A DNA stretch of 64,000 nt from DUPU01 sp050952465 (GCA_050952465.1 JBMNKZ010000007.1:496001-560000), one strand, 5' to 3'; shown: positions 1 through 9,378, counted from the stretch's first letter. Notes: generated by a model from the sequence alone, not told the origin. Translations and numbers: made by a program.

Positions 1-125
1 AAACATCATCAATATCCATAAATCTACCTCACTTTCTCTTACCTTTTTATCTTACCATAGGACTTAATTTATGACAGCTAGTTAGATTTGTAATTTATTT
101 GGTAATAATTTTGAAAGATTTGAAA

Positions 126-157
126 GTTAATATTTTGTTAACTAAAAATCAATAACC
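126..157 (+). repeat. 32-bp dispersed repeat, copy 1
   Basis: This 32-bp stretch recurs at 18244-18275 with one mismatch. Its left half is an inverted repeat, GTTAA-N7-TTAAC, followed by CTAAAAA and CAATAACC. Both copies lie in A/T-rich leaders a short way upstream of TATAAA/TATAAT-like hexamers on the + strand, so a regulator-binding site is plausible. No known regulator was recognised. Confidence 0.5.
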
Positions 158-305
158 CATTAGTTTAGGTATAAAACTAACAAGTGAAACTTCTTGCCGA
201 AAATAAAATTGTCGAAATCAGTGTAGTAATTATTAACATTAACTATACTATTCAATAATTCCGTATATTTTTATGGTATAAATAGCAATAATTACAAAAA
301 AAATA

Positions 306-336
306 TTGAAAAGTGGTATATATATGGTATACTAGT
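306..336 (+). promoter_or_regulatory. Promoter and 25-bp operator of the GntR gene
   Basis: A TTGAAA hexamer (306-311) and a TATACT hexamer (328-333), 16 bp apart, form a plausible sigma-A promoter. The space between them is filled by a 25-bp site (312-336) of the form AGTGGTAT-N9-ATACTAGT. A near-identical site occurs at 1043-1067 (21 of 25 bases). The overlap with the promoter suggests autorepression by the GntR protein encoded at 366. The rest of 1-305 is A/T-rich and shows only the 126-157 repeat. Confidence 0.6.
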
Positions 337-365
337 TTTGACAGAATAATAGAAAGGATAAATAT

Positions 366-998
366 ATGCAAAAGAAAGAATCCTTAGCAAAAAGTATTTA
401 TTTACTTCTAAGAAAAGAAATAATTTCATGTAATATTGAACCTGGTGAGATAATCCAGGAAAGCATGTTGATAGAGAAGTATAATGTTAGCAAAACTCCT
501 ATTAGAGAAGCTTTAAACCGACTGAAACAGGAGAAACTGGTCACATCTATACCTTATAGAGGTTATATGGTAACTCCCCTATCTTATAAGCATATTAAAG
601 ATACTCTGGAATTGCGGGAAATCATAGAAGTAGCTGCGTGCCGAATTGTTACTGAGCGAAACGACAAGGAGGATATTCTGGAAATTGAACAAGAAACAAA
701 ACAATTGCTTTTACTGAAGGATTATAATTACTTAGACTACATGGAATGGAATAAGAAGTTTCATCTTGACATGGCGAAAGCTACTAAAAACGAAAAGATT
801 TATTCAACATTATCCGGTATTTTTGATGAGATTTATCGTTATTTATTTAAAGGAATCCGAGCTGAAAAAATTGGACCACGAATAAATATTCACCTAGATA
901 TCCTCAATGCAGTTAAATCTGGAAATGTACAATTAGCCATGGATTTAACCAGAGAACACCTGCGGGATTCCGGAAAGTCACTTTTAGAATTATTCTAA
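366..998 (+). CDS. GntR-family transcriptional regulator, FCD (FadR-like) subfamily
   Basis: The protein has 210 residues. Residues about 8-75 form the winged helix-turn-helix of GntR proteins, with the signature VSKTPIREALNRL. Residues about 80-205 form an all-helical FCD effector domain with metal-binding-type histidines (FHLDM, HLDIL, REHL). Proteins of this subfamily usually repress or activate catabolic operons and are relieved by a carboxylate-containing substrate. It sits first in a catabolic island, and a 25-bp operator lies over its own promoter and in front of the next gene, so it probably controls itself and the operon beginning at 1092. The effector cannot be read from the sequence. 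Confidence 0.9.
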   Translation: MQKKESLAKSIYLLLRKEIISCNIEPGEIIQESMLIEKYNVSKTPIREALNRLKQEKLVTSIPYRGYMVTPLSYKHIKDTLELREIIEVAACRIVTERNDKEDILEIEQETKQLLLLKDYNYLDYMEWNKKFHLDMAKATKNEKIYSTLSGIFDEIYRYLFKGIRAEKIGPRINIHLDILNAVKSGNVQLAMDLTREHLRDSGKSLLELF

Positions 999-1042
999 AT
1001 TCTCCGAGAGGAATTTAACTCTGAAAGGAGTTTTTTAGGACA

Positions 1043-1067
1043 ACTGGTATCTTTATGGTATACCAGT
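1043..1067 (+). promoter_or_regulatory. Second copy of the GntR operator, in front of the catabolic operon
   Basis: The site reads ACTGGTAT-N9-ATACCAGT, an 8-bp inverted repeat. It matches the site at 312-336 in 21 of 25 positions, including the asymmetric centre TATGGT. It lies about 25 bp before the TTG start of the M20 gene and ahead of the RBS at 1077-1085. The operon promoter must overlap it or lie just upstream, so binding by the GntR product would block or modulate transcription of the catabolic genes. Confidence 0.6.
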
Positions 1068-1091
1068 CTAATTAGAGAGGAGGAGAATAGG

Positions 1092-2284
1092 TTGGACAAA
1101 ATTAAGAGTTTTATTGATAAGGAATTTAATAGAGATCGGTTAATTAAAACGACATTGAAAGTATTATCAACCCCCAGCCCCCAGACTGATAAATTTGAAG
1201 AGGAGCCCTTGGTAAAGGATTTTATTAAAGATGTTATATCTCCATATGTGAGTGAGTATTTACCGGTAGAAATTGATGAAAAAGGAAACCTGATTGCAAG
1301 CATTGGTGCTTTAGACACAAAAGGTATTATGCTTGTCGGTTACGCAATGACACCTCAAGCCGGAACAATGAAAGATGCTTATGTAGGGCAAATCACTCCC
1401 GGCGAAAAATATGGTTATGATATTGAATGTTTCCGTGGGCGGGGTTCCTGTGAGCAGAAGGGTTCTTTAAGTGCTATGCTAGAGGCTTTGAGTATCGTGG
1501 CTAAGTATAAGGAGAAACTGAAAGGCAGTTTTGTTTTTGTATGCAGTACGGCAGGGAGACTGGGCGTCATGATTCATTGCAATACATAATGGATAAATCG
1601 AACTTTTCTGTAGACACAGCTATCATTGGTCTGGGCACAAACAATGAGGTTTGTCTGGGAAATAAAGGGCGCATTGATGTTATTATTGAGGTATGGGGCA
1701 AGCCTTGCCACAGCAGTACCCCTGATAAAGGTATTAATGCCATCGAAGGTGCAGCAGAAGTTATGAACACCTTGAAGAAAGTTATTCCTAATGCAACCCA
1801 TCCGTTCCTAGGTAAGTCAACGTTTGCCCCCATGTATATTGAAAGTTTTCCTCGGGCTACCCACACCATCCAGGAGAAGATGCGTCATCTCTTACGACCG
1901 GCGGCTGATGCCGGGTGAATCCCCGGAGGAAGCCATGCGGCAGATAAAGGATGCCCTTAAAGAGCATTAGAAGGGTATCGAATTGAAGTTAAAGCGGGGG
2001 CCATTTATGTATCCTGCGGAAGTGGCCCCGGATTCGCAGTACAGCCTTACTACTGGATAAAGGCCTTCCAGAGCATTAGCGGAAAGACACCCGGCCCATA
2101 CTTATTTCAACAGTTCCCTGGATGCCGGGCTGTTGAACCGGAAGAACATAGAAACATTAATGTTTGGGCCGGGAAACGTAGAATCCTTGCTCATACCTCG
2201 GAAGAAGTTGTACCAGTGGAACAAGTTGCCTTAGCTGCTAAAGTTTATGCATATGCCGTATTAGACTATTTATCAGGTGACTAA
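1092..2284 (+). pseudogene. Broken M20-family metallo-hydrolase (amidase/peptidase)
   Basis: Three-frame reading reconstructs one M20 protein of about 398 residues from a TTG start behind GAGAGGAGGAG. Recognisable parts are the GRGSCEQKGS segment (usual metal-binding GRG..D.KG region), an expected ETGRHDS segment, WGKPCHSSTPDKG of the dimerisation domain, RRLMPGESPEEA, and a C-terminal LAHTSEEV segment. Six indels destroy the frame: five one-base deletions (near 1552, 1870, 1895, 1968 and 2188) and one insertion (near 2095). The net loss of four bases restores a multiple of three (1197 nt). M20 proteins in purine and hydantoin clusters (for example YgeY and N-carbamoyl amino acid amidohydrolases) hydrolyse ureido or amide bonds, which is the likely former role. 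With six lesions a true pseudogene is more likely than sequencing error. Confidence 0.8.
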
Positions 2285-2324
2285 AACCAAATATAGAAAA
2301 AACCGGCGAGGTGACATTATCAGT

Positions 2325-3130
2325 ATGGAGAGGCTATTTGAAAGCACAGGCAGAGTAGTTAGTAACAAGCAAGTGGAAGAAGATTTTTGGTTGATGGAGG
2401 TTCATTGTCCTGAAATAGCAGACATTATTAGACCGGGGCAATTTGTTCATGTTGCGGTTTCAAAGGATTATGACCCGTTGTTTAGGAGGCCTTTTAGTGT
2501 TTACCGTATTGCAAAAGATCGTGAATCAATTGAGATCTTTTACAAAGTGGTGGGCAGAGGTACAACAATTATGACATTATGGGCTAAAGGACACGAGTTC
2601 CAGGTTCTGGGCCCATTAGGCAACGGTTTCGATATTCCTGCTGAGGCTCAGACTGTTGCAGTGGTAGGCAGGGGGATAGGCATTGCACCTTTAGGAGCTT
2701 TGGTGGAAGATTATCTTTCCAAAGGAAAAAAAGTTTATGCTTTTTTAAGCGCAAAAATAGTAAGCACTTGGAGGCTTTTGCTTTGTTTAAAACAGCAGGG
2801 ATAGAGGTATACCTGCAATCCGACGATGGTAAATATGGACATGGTTCCCTTGTTACGAACTATTTGGAACAGGTTTTGGAGAATCACAAAATTGATCGAG
2901 TTTATATTTGCGGTTCTAAGCGACTTACTAAAGCTTGTCATAATCTTTCAGTACGTTACGGAATGAAAGCTCAGGTAGCTTTAGAACAATACATGTCCTG
3001 TGGAATTGGAGCATGCAAAGGATGCGTGGTAGATCTTTATAAAGATGAAACCCGTACAGAAAAAACACATAAACGTGTTTGCAAAGAGGGGCCTGTATTC
3101 TGGACTTGGGAGGCGGTTGAAAATGACTAA
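2325..3130 (+). pseudogene. PyrK-like dihydroorotate dehydrogenase electron-transfer subunit, frameshifted
   Basis: This belongs to the PyrK/ferredoxin-reductase family, which carries FAD and one [2Fe-2S] cluster and passes electrons between NAD(H) and a PyrD-type partner. The N-terminal half has the flavin motif RRPFSVYRI and LGPLGNGF. The C-terminal half has the cluster cysteines in MSCGIGACKGC and the later RVCKEGPVF. The halves are in different frames, and one extra A in the A5 run near 2755 would restore 268 codons. The ATG at 2325 fits the family N-terminus; an in-frame GTG at 2277 is less likely. The stop overlaps the next gene (PyrD-like) by 8 nt, the usual coupling of such pairs. A sequencing error in the A run is possible, so the gene may be intact in reality. 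Confidence 0.75.
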
Positions 3131-4025
3131 TTTATCTGTAAATGTCGGCGGAATAGAAATGAAAAACCCTATTCTCGTTGGCTCCGGCACCTACAGTCTG
3201 GATTATGAAGCCTTATATTCCCCCAATATCTTGGGAGCCTTTGTTCCTAAAACTATCCGTGCTTATTATTGGCCGGGGAACCCGCCGCCACGGATTACGG
3301 AGACACCGGCAGGGGTTCTCTCCTCGGTGGGTATACCCAGTAAAGACTGGGACGATTTTGTCCGGGAAGATGTACCTAAACTTAAGGAATTAACAACACC
3401 AATAATCCAAAGTGTGGTGGGCAGGACTGAAGAGGAATATATAGATATTATCGCCCGCTGCTCAGAACTAGGGGTTTTTGCAGGGATTGAACTTAACCTG
3501 TCCTGCCCGAATCTAAAAGCCGGTGGGTTGCAATTCGGCTCCAATAGGGAAATGGCTTATAATTTACTAGCCCAAGCAAGAAAAGTCACCTCACTGCCTC
3601 TGATTCCCAAGCTCCCTCCGGATCCGTCTAATATTGTCGAAGTGGCTCAAGCGATGGAAGCAGCAGGGGCTGATGCCATTGCCATGATCAATTCACCTAG
3701 AGCAATGATGATTGATATTGAGACAGCCAAGCCTTTTTTGGGGAATAAAATCGGTGCCTTGTCCGGACCGGCTATTCGCCCCATAGCAGTAGCCCTGCTT
3801 TACCAGGTTTATGAAAAGGTTAATATCCCTATTATCGGTATGGGAGGCGTTTCTAATTACCGGGATGTAGTTGAGTTTATGATGGCAGGGGCCAGGGCGG
3901 TTGCTTTGGGAGTAGTCAACTTTTTTGATCCGATGGTTGTACCCAAAGTTTTGAATGATTTGCAATCTTACCTGGAGAAAAAAGGAATTATGGATGTTAA
4001 TAGTTTGGTAGGAATAGCACACTGA
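3123..4025 (+). CDS. PyrD-like class 1 dihydroorotate dehydrogenase-family flavoprotein
   Basis: The 300-residue protein is an FMN TIM-barrel of the dihydroorotate/dihydropyrimidine dehydrogenase superfamily. NLSCPNLKAGG contains the cysteine that serves as catalytic base in class 1B enzymes. GMGGVSNYRDVVEF and AGARAVALG form the C-terminal phosphate-binding region. Compared with the second PyrD at 15908, the orotate-binding stretch is altered (INSPRAMMIDIET in place of INTILGMSIDIN), so the substrate may be a different cyclic amide or heterocycle. The ATG at 3123 follows GGAGG and overlaps the stop of the PyrK-like gene. A longer in-frame reading upstream merely runs through that gene. Reduction or oxidation of a pyrimidine- or hydantoin-like ring is inferred from family and context. 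Confidence 0.8.
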   Translation: MTNLSVNVGGIEMKNPILVGSGTYSLDYEALYSPNILGAFVPKTIRAYYWPGNPPPRITETPAGVLSSVGIPSKDWDDFVREDVPKLKELTTPIIQSVVGRTEEEYIDIIARCSELGVFAGIELNLSCPNLKAGGLQFGSNREMAYNLLAQARKVTSLPLIPKLPPDPSNIVEVAQAMEAAGADAIAMINSPRAMMIDIETAKPFLGNKIGALSGPAIRPIAVALLYQVYEKVNIPIIGMGGVSNYRDVVEFMMAGARAVALGVVNFFDPMVVPKVLNDLQSYLEKKGIMDVNSLVGIAH

Positions 4026-4039
4026 TAGGGGGCTTTAAT

Positions 4040-5488
4040 ATGAATAGAATTTTAATCAAGGATGCTTGCATCATTACCGGAAATAGCCCGAAGTTAATTA
4101 TTACTCAGGGGTATATTTCCATAAGGGACGGCAAAGTTACCAGGGTAGAAAAGGGGTCTTGCGCTAATCCGGAAAACTATGACCAGATTATTGATGCCAC
4201 GGATAAAATTGTTATACCCGGACTTTTAAATGCTCACTATCATTCTTATGCAAATTACGTCAAGGGGTTGGCACCTACCGTTCCTCTAGAGCAATGGATG
4301 CTTTATATCATGGCTCAGGGTAGCGTCCTCACTGCCGAAGATGTGTATTGGAATACGCTTCTGGGTGCTCTGGAAATGATCAAAACTGGGACTACGGCTT
4401 GTATAGATCATTTGGCTCAGGGGAGTGAAGCGCTAGATGCCGCGATGCAGGCTTATTCGGATATTGGGATGAGGGCGACATTAGCTCCCATGATTAGTGA
4501 TAAACCCTATGCCGCAACTCTTCCTATTAGCTGGGATCAAGTACCCGATGAACTAAAGCAGGACAAGGTGCCTGATGCTGACGAACTGGTGAATATGACA
4601 ATCGAACTGTTAAAGAAATGGCATCAAGAGGAGGGACGCCTCCAGGTTGGTTTTGGGCCTTCAGGACCCCAACGCTGCTCAGACCGTCTTATTTCCCTAT
4701 GTGTACATAATGCTGACAAATACAACACTATACTACACTCTCATGTTTTAGAGACAAAAGCCCAAGCAGATACGGCAAAGTTTCTTTATGGTGAGAACAT
4801 GCTGTTTCATCTGGATAAACTGGGGTTCTTAACACCAAAAACAACTTTGGTTCATGCAGTATGGCTGACCGATGATGAGATTAAACTTGCTGCTGTCAGG
4901 GGAGTGACAGTTGTTCATAACCCCGCTAGCAACTTTTTGCTGGGAAGCGGCATCGCACCAATTAATAAATATCGGGCAAACGGGGTTCGGGTAGCCCTTG
5001 GAACAGACGGGGCTAATGTCTCCGGGAACCTGAGCATGTTTGATGCCATTCGGTTGACATCTATGATACATAACTTCAGTGAAGTAAACTCTGAAAATTG
5101 GGTAAAGCCTCAAGAGGCTTTGAACATGGCAACAATAGATGGGGCTAAAGCTTTTTCCCAGAAGGAATTGGGTACAATTGAACCGGGAAAAACAGCCGAT
5201 CTGGTCATTCTGGATCCCCAAGGTTCCATTGTTTTCACCCCTACAAACCAGTTATTATGGCAGATAGCCCATGGCGCGCCGGCTGATACAGTAGATACAG
5301 TATTGGTTCAGGGCAGGGTTATTTTCCAGAATAAAAAACTAACTGCTTTATCTGAAAACAGAATACTGGAAGAGGGGGTGAAACGCGGGGCAAAAATCAG
5401 GGAGATGTTCTTTCATAATTACAAACCCAAGGTGGAACGTATGGCGGATCTTGTAAAAAAACTGATCAAAAAGGAAGGTGTTATCTAA
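4040..5488 (+). CDS. Amidohydrolase-superfamily aminohydrolase, SsnA/TRZ-ATZ type
   Basis: The 482-residue protein has the metal-dependent amidohydrolase fold. Visible ligands are H66-Y-H68 in NAHYHSY, the HSHVLE and LVHAVWL histidines, and the aspartate of LGTDGAN. The N- and C-terminal beta-sandwich is typical (PGLLNAH, GTIEPGKTADLVILD). The subfamily includes guanine, cytosine and s-triazine deaminases and the SsnA proteins of purine-degradation clusters, so deamination of an amino-heterocycle is the likely reaction. It is intact, with an RBS TAGGGGG before the ATG, 15 nt after the PyrD-like gene and directly followed by the TRAP genes. The exact substrate is not readable. Confidence 0.85.
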   Translation: MNRILIKDACIITGNSPKLIITQGYISIRDGKVTRVEKGSCANPENYDQIIDATDKIVIPGLLNAHYHSYANYVKGLAPTVPLEQWMLYIMAQGSVLTAEDVYWNTLLGALEMIKTGTTACIDHLAQGSEALDAAMQAYSDIGMRATLAPMISDKPYAATLPISWDQVPDELKQDKVPDADELVNMTIELLKKWHQEEGRLQVGFGPSGPQRCSDRLISLCVHNADKYNTILHSHVLETKAQADTAKFLYGENMLFHLDKLGFLTPKTTLVHAVWLTDDEIKLAAVRGVTVVHNPASNFLLGSGIAPINKYRANGVRVALGTDGANVSGNLSMFDAIRLTSMIHNFSEVNSENWVKPQEALNMATIDGAKAFSQKELGTIEPGKTADLVILDPQGSIVFTPTNQLLWQIAHGAPADTVDTVLVQGRVIFQNKKLTALSENRILEEGVKRGAKIREMFFHNYKPKVERMADLVKKLIKKEGVI

Positions 5489-5489
5489 A

Positions 5490-6521
5490 ATGAAAAAAGG
5501 AAAAATTTTATTTTGCTTACTTATAGCAGCATTAATGTTATTGGCGGCTGCTTGTGGCGGGCAGTCAACTGAACAGTCCAATGAGACTGGTGAGACTTCT
5601 GCCGAGAAAATTACACTTAAGATAGCACACGTTGTTGACCCTACCCACCATTATCAAATTGGTGCAGAGTATTTCAAAAAATTAGTGGAAGAAAAAACCC
5701 AAGGTAGAGTTGAAGTACAGATTTTCCCCAGTTCCCAGCTTGGGAATGAACGCGCTATTCTGGAAGGGATGAAAATGGGCAGTATTGAGATGGGGGTTAT
5801 TACCTCCGGGGCTCTATCCGGCTTTGTCCCCGAATATGCTGTCTTAGACTTGGGCTACTTATTTAAAGACGTTGACGAAGCTATGAATGTGTTAAATGGA
5901 CCTATCGGAGAGGAGTTTTCTCAGAAAATGGTGGATAACGGTATCAGAAACCTGGGTACATTGCGCTACGGTTTCCGCAGTGTTTATGCCAACAAACCGA
6001 TCAATTCCCCCGAGGACCTAAAGGGAATGAAGATCCGCACCATGGAAAATCCTGCTCATATGGATATTTTTAAAGCACTGGGTGCAAACCCGACACCCAT
6101 GGGTTATGGTGAATTATACACTGCCCTGCAGCAAAAGGTAGTGGACGGAGCGGAGAACTTGCCCGATCTTTTCTATAATTCTAAGCATTATGAAGTTGCC
6201 AAAGAGTATTCATTGACTAATCATGTTTATTGCATCGTGATGTGGATGATGAGCGAGAAGGTTTACCAATCCCTACCGGAAGATCTGCGCCCCATCATTA
6301 TAGAGGCTGCCCAAGAGTCCATTGAGTATGAGAATGGAGTCATCGTAGAACAAATGTCCCAAGCTAGGGCTAATCTAGAAGCAGCGGGCGTAAAAATAAC
6401 AGAACCTGATATTATACCGTTCCAGGAAGCGGTAAAAGAAAGTTGGGCTGAGACCGTTAAGTCCATTCCTAATGGTCAAGAGTATCTGGATAAAATTATG
6501 GAAGCTACAGGTCAAAAATAA
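5490..6521 (+). CDS. dctP: TRAP transporter solute-binding lipoprotein (DctP family)
   Basis: The protein begins with a lipoprotein signal ending in the lipobox LAAAC. The rest is a DctP-type periplasmic-style binding protein anchored on the outer face of the membrane. DLKGMKIRTMENP carries the arginine that usually pairs with a substrate carboxylate, and GYGELYTALQQKVVDGAENL is the family signature. The ATG at 5490 is preferred over an in-frame GTG at 5478 because GGAAGG (5473-5478) is correctly spaced from the ATG and the signal peptide then begins MKKGK. It follows the amidohydrolase stop by one base and feeds the DctQ/DctM permease, so the imported compound is probably an organic anion that the island's enzymes process. 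Confidence 0.9.
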   Translation: MKKGKILFCLLIAALMLLAAACGGQSTEQSNETGETSAEKITLKIAHVVDPTHHYQIGAEYFKKLVEEKTQGRVEVQIFPSSQLGNERAILEGMKMGSIEMGVITSGALSGFVPEYAVLDLGYLFKDVDEAMNVLNGPIGEEFSQKMVDNGIRNLGTLRYGFRSVYANKPINSPEDLKGMKIRTMENPAHMDIFKALGANPTPMGYGELYTALQQKVVDGAENLPDLFYNSKHYEVAKEYSLTNHVYCIVMWMMSEKVYQSLPEDLRPIIIEAAQESIEYENGVIVEQMSQARANLEAAGVKITEPDIIPFQEAVKESWAETVKSIPNGQEYLDKIMEATGQK

Positions 6522-6630
6522 AACAGGTTAATCTTGTTCGGTGTGGTAAGGAGGAATGAGGGAGGATTCATTAATTTGATTCTTCCCTCCTTACCTCATG
6601 GATACTATCAACCCAAAAGGAGGGAGCTTT

Positions 6631-7110
6631 TTGATAACGAGAATAAAGCATCTCTTGGATCGCACAGTGGACTGGTCCTGTATTATTGCAGTAGCGGCTA
6701 TAGTAGTTATCGCTTTTTTTCAAGTTATCTCCAGATATATCATGGCACAAATACCTAGCTGGACCGAGGAAGCGTGCCGATATATTTCCATATGGCTGAT
6801 TTTTCTTGCGTCCGCAGTAGCTTTTCGAAGGGGTGCCCATTTAGGGGTAGACTTTTTAGTTAACCTATTCCCACCCCCATTAAGGAAGGCAGCTAATCTT
6901 ATTGCCAACTTGGTTCTTATTTTTATTCTCTCTTTAACGGTTTTATATAGTTGGAAAATGATGCTTTTTAATGTTAGTCAGTTATCACCGGCAATTCGAA
7001 TGAGTATGGCAATTCCCTATGCCGCGATTCCGGTAGGAACTTTTCTGATGTTGATTGAGGTGTTGTGGAGTTTGCCGAACATATTCATTATAGAAAGGGG
7101 TGATAACTAA
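6631..7110 (+). CDS. dctQ: TRAP transporter small permease (DctQ family)
   Basis: This is a four-helix membrane protein of about 159 residues. The DctQ signature WTEEACRYISIWLIFLAS lies at the second segment, followed by FRRGAHLGVDFL. The TTG start at 6631 is chosen because AAGGAGGG (6617-6624) is ideally spaced before it. An upstream in-frame ATG at 6598 has no good ribosome site. The stop codon shares one base with the DctM start (TAATG), indicating translational coupling. DctQ binds DctM and is needed for Na+-driven uptake. Confidence 0.88.
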   Translation: MITRIKHLLDRTVDWSCIIAVAAIVVIAFFQVISRYIMAQIPSWTEEACRYISIWLIFLASAVAFRRGAHLGVDFLVNLFPPPLRKAANLIANLVLIFILSLTVLYSWKMMLFNVSQLSPAIRMSMAIPYAAIPVGTFLMLIEVLWSLPNIFIIERGDN

Positions 7111-8384
7111 TGGGTTTACTGGTAGGGGTATTTTTAGTATTGATCCTTTTGAATGTCCCGATCGCTTTTGCCTTGGCTGTAGCCCCCAGTGTGTTTCTAA
7201 TATTAAACCCGGGCATTCCCCTGGAAATGATCACCCAACAGATGTTTACAGGGTTGGATATCTTTGCTTATTTAGCAGTGCCGTTCTTTATTCTTTCCGG
7301 TAACTTGATGGTAACAGGAGGCATTTCTCGACGTTTGGTTGATTTTAGTGCTGCACTTTTGGAGCGATGCGTAGGAGGCCTGGCAATGGCTGTCGCTTTT
7401 GCTTCTATGATTTTTGCCTCCATTAGCGGTTCTGGGCCAGCGACTGTTGCTGCCATTGGTGGTGCTACTCTACCGTCCCTTGTGGAAAAGGGCTATGGGA
7501 GGAATTGGTCTGTGGCATTGATGTCTGTAGCGGGGGTAATTGGACCTATTATCCCGCCTAGTATTACCATGGTTATCTATGGGGCGATGACGGGAACATC
7601 TATTGGTAGCTTATTTATCGGAGGTCTTGTTCCTGGTGTGATGATTGGCGTTGGTCTGATGATCATTAGCTATTTTCATGCAAAAAAGGTAGGGCTGCAG
7701 GCTTCTTCCAAGCTTAACTTTAGGAATATCAAACGGACTTTTGTCGATGCTTTTTGGGCGCTAGGTATGCCCATTGTGATTCTTGGAGGTATTCTTGGAG
7801 GTATTTTCACACCCACTGAGGCTGCTGTAGTAAGCGATGTTTATGCCCTGGTGGTATGTTTCTTTATCTATAAGTCGCTGAAATTAAAGGACTTGCCCAA
7901 AATTTTCTTAGATACGGCAATTACGACTGCAGTGGTAATGATTATTTTGGCCAACGCCGCCGGCTTTGCCTGGATTATGAGTGCTGAACAAGGCCCGGCG
8001 AAAATTATCGAGTTGCTTTATTCTATAAGTGACAACAAGTATGTGTTGATGTTGATGATTAATATTATTCTTTTAATCATCGGTTGCTTTATTGACACCT
8101 CCTCAGCTTTGGTCATGGTCGTACCGGCCTTGATGCCGTTAGCTATGAAAATGGGCATCGACCCACTGCATTTTGGATTGATTATCTGCATCAACTTGGT
8201 GATGGGGATGACGACACCGCCTTTGGGAATTACTCTTTTCACGGCCTGTTCTGTCGGTAAGGTAACCATTTCCCAGGTTGCTAAACCAATGTTGCCCATG
8301 CTTGGGGTGCTGGTGGTCGTGATACTTATTGTTACATACTGTCCGTCTTTAGTCCTCTTCTTACCAAAACTATTAATGAACTGA
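7110..8384 (+). CDS. dctM: TRAP transporter large permease (DctM family)
   Basis: The 424-residue protein is strongly hydrophobic, with about a dozen membrane segments, as expected for the DctM subunit that carries the solute with sodium. Family signatures include SISGSGPATVAAIGG, IIPPSITMVIYG and MGMTTPPLGITLF. It starts on the last base of the dctQ stop and ends 22 nt before the asparaginase-like gene. No lesion is visible. With DctP and DctQ it forms a complete TRAP uptake system, which implies the cell can still import the compound although several downstream enzymes are damaged. Confidence 0.92.
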   Translation: MGLLVGVFLVLILLNVPIAFALAVAPSVFLILNPGIPLEMITQQMFTGLDIFAYLAVPFFILSGNLMVTGGISRRLVDFSAALLERCVGGLAMAVAFASMIFASISGSGPATVAAIGGATLPSLVEKGYGRNWSVALMSVAGVIGPIIPPSITMVIYGAMTGTSIGSLFIGGLVPGVMIGVGLMIISYFHAKKVGLQASSKLNFRNIKRTFVDAFWALGMPIVILGGILGGIFTPTEAAVVSDVYALVVCFFIYKSLKLKDLPKIFLDTAITTAVVMIILANAAGFAWIMSAEQGPAKIIELLYSISDNKYVLMLMINIILLIIGCFIDTSSALVMVVPALMPLAMKMGIDPLHFGLIICINLVMGMTTPPLGITLFTACSVGKVTISQVAKPMLPMLGVLVVVILIVTYCPSLVLFLPKLLMN

Positions 8385-8406
8385 TTTAAAGGAAGCGAAA
8401 TAAGGT

Positions 8407-9378
8407 ATGGCTAAAGCTACAATTATATTTACCGGCGGAACCATTGCCATGAAGAAATCTGCCCATGTGCTAGGTGTGATGCCCGCAGCCAGTGGCCAGG
8501 AACTGCTGTCTCTCCTGCCGAAGGCAAGTACAAGAAATGATGTAGAGGTGCGACAGTTTAGCAATATTCCCAGCGGTCATATGCTCCCTAAAATGATGAT
8601 GAAATTAGCCAGGGAAATTGAAACCTGCCTGAAAGATGAAGAGACTGCTGGTGTGGTTGTTACCTGCGGTACTGATACTATGGAAGAAATCAGTTACCTT
8701 GTGGACTTGGTGGTAGATTCACCCAAACCGGTAGTTTTTACCGGGGCAATGCGGAACCTGTCTGATCCGGACAGTGATGGTCCGCGAAATTTATTGGCAT
8801 CTATGATGGTTGCTTTTGATATAAAATCAAGGGGTATGGGGACCCTGGTGGTGATGAATGACACTATATGGGCAGCCCGGGATGTTACTAAATTGGATAC
8901 CAACAATGTAGATGCTTTTTGGTCGTCCCAGGGGCCTTTGGGGTCGGTTCTGCAAAATAAGGTGATCTTTTTCCGGGCACCCATCAACAGGCAGCATTTA
9001 CCTGTCCAGGACTTGGAAACAAGGGTAGACCTGATCAAAGTAGTTAGCGGTAGCGATGACCGATATTTGCGCTGTTCTGCAGACGGAGGTGCCCAGGGTG
9101 TCGTTATCGAGGCGTTGGGATGTGGAAATGTCCCCCCTGCTTTTTTCAAAGGGATACTATACGTTCTGCGAAAAGGGGTCGCGGTAGTGATGACTTCTAG
9201 GTGCTTGAAAGGCAGCGTTTCTAATACCTATGGCTATGAGGGCGGGGGTGGGCAGTTGGCTTCAGCCGGAGTTATTTTTGCGGAAGGATTGTCCGGTCCT
9301 AAAGCACGAATTCAACTGATGGTAGCATTGGGCATGCCAGGAGGCAAGGAAAAACTACGTGATTATTTTATAAACTAA
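8407..9378 (+). CDS. Asparaginase-family amidohydrolase
   Basis: The 323-residue protein carries both catalytic threonine motifs of the L-asparaginase/glutaminase fold: TGGTIAM at the N-terminus and CGTDTMEE at about residues 83-90. EALGCGNVP and TSRCLKGSV are further family features. No signal peptide is seen, so it acts in the cytoplasm. Its place between a TRAP transporter and a molybdenum hydroxylase suggests that it cleaves a primary amide made in this pathway rather than free asparagine, but L-asparaginase activity is equally compatible with the sequence. The ATG follows GGAAGCGAAATAAGGT. Confidence 0.85.
   Translation: MAKATIIFTGGTIAMKKSAHVLGVMPAASGQELLSLLPKASTRNDVEVRQFSNIPSGHMLPKMMMKLAREIETCLKDEETAGVVVTCGTDTMEEISYLVDLVVDSPKPVVFTGAMRNLSDPDSDGPRNLLASMMVAFDIKSRGMGTLVVMNDTIWAARDVTKLDTNNVDAFWSSQGPLGSVLQNKVIFFRAPINRQHLPVQDLETRVDLIKVVSGSDDRYLRCSADGGAQGVVIEALGCGNVPPAFFKGILYVLRKGVAVVMTSRCLKGSVSNTYGYEGGGGQLASAGVIFAEGLSGPKARIQLMVALGMPGGKEKLRDYFIN

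Noticed and set aside
2277..2324. GTG-started N-terminal extension of the PyrK-like gene
   Set aside because: It overlaps the end of the M20 pseudogene, and the family N-terminus matches ATG 2325.
8694..9149. Long antisense frames inside intact genes (for example opposite the asparaginase gene)
   Set aside because: They have no ribosome sites or family features and reflect codon bias of the true gene on the other strand.
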